Assembly: GCF_964059085.1 (NCBI RefSeq) | Contig: NZ_OZ060398.1 | Coordinates: 1 to 64,000, forward strand | Length of the DNA stretch: 64,000 nt | Reading direction: 5' to 3' | Origin: Buchnera aphidicola (Mindarus abietinus) | GTDB taxonomy: Bacteria > Pseudomonadota > Gammaproteobacteria > Enterobacterales > Enterobacteriaceae | Shown here: piece after piece, positions 60,131-64,000 of the stretch | How the letters are laid out: every line of letters begins with the position of its first letter | Position numbering within the stretch: the stretch's first letter is position 1 | The notes under the pieces: generated by a model | Told to the model about the DNA's origin: nothing | Database searches by the model: none | Seen by the model: only the letters and a program-made list of their open reading frames with translations | Translations under genes and position numbers: made by a program

Positions 60131-61141
60131 ATGAAAATATTAGGAATAGAAACATCATGTGACGAAACCGGAATAGCAATATACGATACAAATTTAGGTT
60201 TAATCGTAAATAAATTATATTCTCAAAGTAGAATTCATTCTAAATATGGAGGTGTAGTTCCGGAATTAGCAGCTCGTAAACATAGTTTAAAAATCATTCC
60301 TTTAATTTCCTCGGTATTAAAAAAAATAAATAAAAATAATTTTGTTAATGCCATTGCATATACAGGAGGTCCTGGATTAGTAGGTTCATTATTAGTAGGA
60401 GCTACTGTAGCAGCATCTTTATCTTATGCTTGGAAAATCCCTAAGATATCTATTAATCATATGGAAGGTCATTTATTATCTCCTATGTTAAATAGTGATT
60501 TAATAAAATTTCCTGCCTTAGCTTTGCTAGTATCTGGTGGCCATACTCAAATTATTCGATGTGATAAAGTAGGAAAATATGTTATTTTAGGAGATTCATT
60601 AGACGATGCAGCTGGAGAAGCTTTTGATAAAGTTTCTAAATTATTAGGTTTAGGATATCCTGGCGGAAGAAGAATATCTGAATTAGCTAAAAAAGGAAGA
60701 TCAAAAAAATTTTTTTTTCCTAGACCTATGACTAATGTTCCAGGATTAAATTTTAGTTTTTCTGGATTAAAAACTTTTACATCGAACATTTATTCTTATT
60801 CTTCTAAGGATAATCAATCTAAGGCAGATATAGCTAGAGCATTCGAAGATGCAGTAATCGACACGTTAATAATTAAATGCAGAAGAGCTATAGAAATGAC
60901 AGGTATCAAAAGATTAATAATAGCAGGAGGTGTTAGTGCAAATATAAAACTAAAAAAAGAAGCAAAGAAAATGATAAATATTTATCAAGGATCATTGTAT
61001 GTTCCTTCAAAAAAATTTAGTACAGATAACGCTGCTATGATCGCATATGCAGGGTCATTAAGATATAAAAAACATAAGGATTTTTCTTTAAAAATTTCAA
61101 TCAATCCTAAATGGTCGATTGCAGATTTAGTTAGTATTTAA
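60131..61141 (+). CDS. tsaD: tRNA N6-threonylcarbamoyladenosine synthase subunit TsaD
   Basis: TsaD transfers the threonylcarbamoyl group to A37 of ANN-reading tRNAs. The 336-residue protein (337 in E. coli) begins MKILGIETSCDETGIAIYD. The metal-binding HxxxH motif is NHMEGH near residue 110, with LLVSGGHTQ and GGVSANIKL for nucleotide binding. It is divergent from rpsU, as in E. coli. Confidence 0.97.
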   Translation: MKILGIETSCDETGIAIYDTNLGLIVNKLYSQSRIHSKYGGVVPELAARKHSLKIIPLISSVLKKINKNNFVNAIAYTGGPGLVGSLLVGATVAASLSYAWKIPKISINHMEGHLLSPMLNSDLIKFPALALLVSGGHTQIIRCDKVGKYVILGDSLDDAAGEAFDKVSKLLGLGYPGGRRISELAKKGRSKKFFFPRPMTNVPGLNFSFSGLKTFTSNIYSYSSKDNQSKADIARAFEDAVIDTLIIKCRRAIEMTGIKRLIIAGGVSANIKLKKEAKKMINIYQGSLYVPSKKFSTDNAAMIAYAGSLRYKKHKDFSLKISINPKWSIADLVSI

Positions 61142-61186
61142 TTAATATTTTTTTATTTTAAATATTAAATTTTTATTTAAAAAAAA

Positions 61187-61212
61187 TTAAGTTACTTGGT
61201 TCAGTAACTTAA
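61187..61212 (-). terminator. ribB terminator (possibly bidirectional)
   Basis: TTAAGTTACT (61187-61196) pairs with AGTAACTTAA (61203-61212) around a six-base loop. On the minus strand the stem is followed by a run of U (61186 downward), which fits ribB, whose stop is at 61289. tsaD ends 46 bases to the left and may share it. Confidence 0.7.
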
Positions 61213-61288
61213 AATAAAAATATAAAAATGTGATTGTTAATTTAGATAGTTAATAAATAGATATAACTGTTAGTAAATGTATAAATGT

Positions 61289-61927
61289 TTATATCTTTTT
61301 TATATAATCAATTATGTCTTTAATAGTTAGAACAGCCATGTTATTTTTTTTAGAAAAAATAATAATATCAGGAACACGAGCCATAGACCCATTTTTATTT
61401 GTTAATTCCGATAAAACAGCTGTAGGACTAAATCCTGCTAATTTGATTAATTCAATTGAAGCTTCCGTATGCCCCTCTCTAGCGAACAAGCCATTTTTAT
61501 CTGCACATAGAGGAAAAACGTGTCCAGGTCGATTTAAATCTTCTGGTTTAGCTGTGTTTGATATTGCTGTTTTGATAGTAGTAATTCTGTCTTGAGCGGA
61601 TACTCCAGTGGAAACTCCTTTAGCCGCTTCAATAGATACTGTAAATCTAGTTCCATAAGTGCTAGTATTATTTTCAACCATCATAGGTAAAAGTAGTTCT
61701 TTTCGTTTTTTTTCTGTAATACATAAACAAATAATTCCACTCCCATATCTAATAGAAAAAGCCATTTGTTTAATCGTCATCATTTCACTAGAAAATACTA
61801 AATCTCCTTCATTTTCCCTATTTTCATTATCTATTAAAATTATTCCATTTCCATGTTTTAGCTCTCGAATTGCCGTTAATACTCTATTTTTAGAATTTCC
61901 GAATTCTTTTAATAATTTTTTTTTCAT
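61289..61927 (-). CDS. ribB: 3,4-dihydroxy-2-butanone 4-phosphate synthase
   Basis: RibB makes the four-carbon precursor of riboflavin from ribulose 5-phosphate. The 212-residue protein (217 in E. coli) has GIILIDNENRENEGDLVFSSE near residue 28, the TRFTVSIEA strand, GVSAQDR, and RPGHVFPL with EGHTEASIEL. No FMN-riboswitch-like structure is seen in the 190 bases upstream, although E. coli ribB has one. Confidence 0.96.
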   Translation of the reverse strand: MKKKLLKEFGNSKNRVLTAIRELKHGNGIILIDNENRENEGDLVFSSEMMTIKQMAFSIRYGSGIICLCITEKKRKELLLPMMVENNTSTYGTRFTVSIEAAKGVSTGVSAQDRITTIKTAISNTAKPEDLNRPGHVFPLCADKNGLFAREGHTEASIELIKLAGFSPTAVLSELTNKNGSMARVPDIIIFSKKNNMAVLTIKDIIDYIKKI

Positions 61928-62120
61928 AAATTTTCCTGTTTTTTTAAAATTAAATAAAATTTAATTTTTTTTAATATAAAAATCACTATTTTTTAGTAGT
62001 AATTTAAATAAAAAATAAATATTTTTTTTAAGAAATATTTAGTTATTATTTATTTTTATAGAAAAATTATCAAGTTTAATAATATTAGATTTTTTATATA
62101 AATTTATATTTTCAGAAAAT

Positions 62121-63098
62121 TTATTTAACAATAGAAATCATTTTATAGTCCTGAAAGAATTTAATTTTTTCTAACATTTCTTCTTTACTAATAGTTGCTG
62201 TACCTATTTTTTCGACAACTATTCCTGCTGCTATATTAGAGTACCAACAAGCTTTTTTAAAAGATTTTCCTAATGATAATACAAGACTAATCAATGATAT
62301 AACGGTATCTCCTGCTCCAGTTGGATCATTTGCGTTTTTTGATAGAGATGAAAAATGAATTGAATTTTTTTTATTTTCTATTAATGTCATACCAAGTTCA
62401 GATTGTGTGACTAGTAGAGCAGATAACTGTAATTTAGAAATTAATGATTTTCCTTTATTAATAATATCTAACTTATTTTTACATGTACCTACCATACTTT
62501 GAAATTCTTCTAGATTAGGCGTTAATAATGTAGCACCAAAATATTTTAAAATATTTTCTTTTTTTGGATCAATTATTACAGGAATAGATAATTTTCTTGC
62601 AATTTTAATAATTTTTTGCGTGCATACTAAAGTTCCTTTGTTATAGTCAGATATAATGATTACATTATAATTTTTAATTATCTTTTTGACTAATTCAAAT
62701 ATTTTTTCTTTTTTTTCAATAAAATATTTTTTTTCTAAATCTAATCTCATTAATTGATTTTTTTTAGAAATTATTCGTATTTTTTTTATTGTTTTCCTAT
62801 TATAACTAACTATTAAATCGTATTTAAGATTAATTCTTTTTAATAGGTTTTTTATTATTTTTCCTTCTGCATCGCTACCTATAATACCTATTAAGTGAGC
62901 ATTCCCTCCTATTTTTGAAATATTTTTAGCAACATTAGCAGCTCCACCTGCTCTATTTTCTATATTTTTTATATTCATAATAGGTGCTGATTTTTCAAAA
63001 GTATTTTTTCGATCAGTAACATACCAATATTGATCTAAAATAATGTCTCCAATAATTAATATATTTGATTTTTTGAAATTAGAAATTATATCAGACAT
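62121..63098 (-). CDS. hldE: Heptose-7-phosphate kinase domain of HldE (C-terminal domain missing)
   Basis: This is the N-terminal ribokinase-like domain of the bifunctional HldE, which phosphorylates heptose 7-phosphate for ADP-heptose and lipopolysaccharide core. Motifs include NRAGGAANVAKNISKIGG near residue 49 and the catalytic DPTGAGDTVISL near 255. The protein has 325 residues against 477 in E. coli and stops just after the kinase domain (ISKEEMLEKIKFFQDY). The adenylyltransferase domain with its HxGH motif is absent, and no trace is read in the 190 bases beyond the stop. Confidence 0.9.
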   Translation of the reverse strand: MSDIISNFKKSNILIIGDIILDQYWYVTDRKNTFEKSAPIMNIKNIENRAGGAANVAKNISKIGGNAHLIGIIGSDAEGKIIKNLLKRINLKYDLIVSYNRKTIKKIRIISKKNQLMRLDLEKKYFIEKKEKIFELVKKIIKNYNVIIISDYNKGTLVCTQKIIKIARKLSIPVIIDPKKENILKYFGATLLTPNLEEFQSMVGTCKNKLDIINKGKSLISKLQLSALLVTQSELGMTLIENKKNSIHFSSLSKNANDPTGAGDTVISLISLVLSLGKSFKKACWYSNIAAGIVVEKIGTATISKEEMLEKIKFFQDYKMISIVK

Positions 63099-63285
63099 AA
63101 TGTACCACAGTTTTTAAATTTTATAATTTATTCTTTATATCATATATTTTTTTAAGTATTAAAAAATATTTTTTTAAAAGATATAAATTTAAAAAAAACA
63201 GTTTTTATTTTTTATGGTAAATTTTGTTGGTTATTTTTTTAAGATAATTTATTAAATAAAATATTTACAATTTTATAGGTTTTTT

Positions 63286-64000
63286 ATGAAAACATATTTA
63301 GTAGGTGGTGCGGTTAGAGATAAATTATTAGGTTTAGATATAAAAGATAAAGATTGGGTAGTTGTTGGAGCTACTCCTGAAGTTTTACTAAAAAAAAAAT
63401 ATCAGCAAGTTGGGAAAAATTTTCCAGTTTTTTTACATCCTAAAAGCAATGAAGAATATGCATTAGCAAGAGTAGAAAAAAAAAATGGAGCAGGTCATAC
63501 AGGATTTAAGACGATATTTTCGCCAAATATTTCATTAGAGCAAGATTTACAAAGAAGAGATTTAACAATTAATGCAATAGCACAGGATATAGATGGAAAA
63601 GTAATTGATCCTTTTAATGGAGTAAAAGACTTAAAAAATAGGGTGTTAAAACATGTATCCTCCGCTTTTAGCGAGGATCCTTTACGAATATTAAGAGTTG
63701 CAAGATTTGCAGCTAGTCTAGCGCATTTAGGTTTTATTGTTTCTAAAGATACAATACGAATTATGTCAATGATGGTAAAGAATAGAGAGTTAATGTATTT
63801 AAGTAAAGAACGAATTTGGAATGAAACAAAAAAAGCGTTAAATACAGCAAATCCTCATATTTTTTTTAAAGTATTAAAAGCATGTGAAGCACTATATGTT
63901 ATATTTCCAGAAATAGATAGAACGATTAATTCCAATTTTTCTTTTTTTAATATTAATTTAAAAAATTATTTTTCTAATTTATTAATAATTTTAGCAAAAA
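63286..64000 (+). CDS. cca: tRNA CCA-adding enzyme (5' part, runs off window)
   Basis: This enzyme adds or repairs the 3' CCA of tRNAs, which four of the five tRNAs here need. The first 238 codons are in the window: [17 protein letters not shown], the catalytic [23 protein letters not shown] and [14 protein letters not shown]. The frame is open to the last base. TAGG upstream of ATG 63286 is a modest ribosome binding site. Confidence 0.96.
   Translation, partial: MKTYLVGGAVRDKLLGLDIKDKDWVVVGATPEVLLKKKYQQVGKNFPVFLHPKSNEEYALARVEKKNGAGHTGFKTIFSPNISLEQDLQRRDLTINAIAQDIDGKVIDPFNGVKDLKNRVLKHVSSAFSEDPLRILRVARFAASLAHLGFIVSKDTIRIMSMMVKNRELMYLSKERIWNETKKALNTANPHIFFKVLKACEALYVIFPEIDRTINSNFSFFNINLKNYFSNLLIILAK

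Noticed and set aside
61928..62120. Possible FMN riboswitch upstream of ribB
   Set aside because: The stretch is almost pure A/T without the conserved multi-stem RFN pattern.

Overview
The window is very AT-rich, gene-dense and entirely enterobacterial in protein content and gene order. No insertion sequence, phage gene, CRISPR array or foreign gene was seen. The gene strings mnmG-atpBEFHAGDC-gyrB-dnaN-dnaA-rpmH-rnpA-yidD-yidC-mnmE, groESL-efp-dnaC-rsmD-ftsY-rpoH-yigL-metE-purH-hupA, the rpoBC/ribosomal protein block, argB-argG-argH (argG placed between argB and argH), and rpsU-dnaG-rpoD/tsaD/ribB/hldE/cca fit the chromosome of Buchnera aphidicola, the obligate aphid endosymbiont. The species call is an inference from synteny and protein similarity recalled from memory. 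Base 1 looks like the origin side of mnmG: two DnaA boxes and alternating A/T tracts precede the gene.

Layout. 1-9 kb: origin-like region, mnmG, and the complete F1Fo ATP synthase operon. 9-14 kb, minus strand: gyrB, dnaN and dnaA, with recF absent and dnaA carrying a one-base frameshift in a run of ten A. 14-18 kb: rpmH, rnpA, yidD, yidC, mnmE and tRNA-Phe. 18-26.5 kb: groESL behind a sigma-32-type promoter and an unusual leader, a roughly 760-base empty spacer, efp, dnaC, rsmD, ftsY, rpoH and yigL. 26.6-31 kb: metE, a perfect 2 x 124-base inverted repeat that includes the metE stop codon, then purH and hupA on the minus strand. 31.5-37 kb: a complete thiCEFSGH thiamin operon in the position it holds in E. 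coli, between the hupA side and rpoC. 37-49.6 kb, minus strand: thrU-tyrU-glyT-thrT tRNAs, secE, nusG, rplKA, rplJL and rpoBC. 50-56 kb: metF, argB, argG, argH and cysE, with neighbours (argE, argC, secB, gpsA) missing. 56-64 kb: rpoD, dnaG, rpsU (minus), tsaD (plus), ribB and a kinase-only hldE (minus), and the 5' part of cca (plus).

How the genes work together. Most encode the core: energy (ATP synthase), replication initiation (DnaA, DnaC, DnaG, GyrB, beta clamp, HU), transcription (RNA polymerase, sigma-70, sigma-32, NusG), translation and tRNA modification, membrane insertion (YidC, YidD, SecE, FtsY) and folding (GroESL). The nutritional genes are methionine (MetF and MetE), arginine end steps (ArgB, ArgG, ArgH), serine acetylation for cysteine (CysE), a riboflavin precursor (RibB), IMP recycling from the histidine pathway by-product AICAR (PurH), and the full thiazole and pyrimidine branches of thiamin synthesis. 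The thiamin operon is the main metabolic surprise for Buchnera.

The observations most worth a second look are the perfect inverted repeat at the end of metE, the intact thi operon without a recognisable TPP riboswitch, the frameshifted dnaA, the groES leader with competing hairpins, and the domain or tail losses in HldE and CysE.
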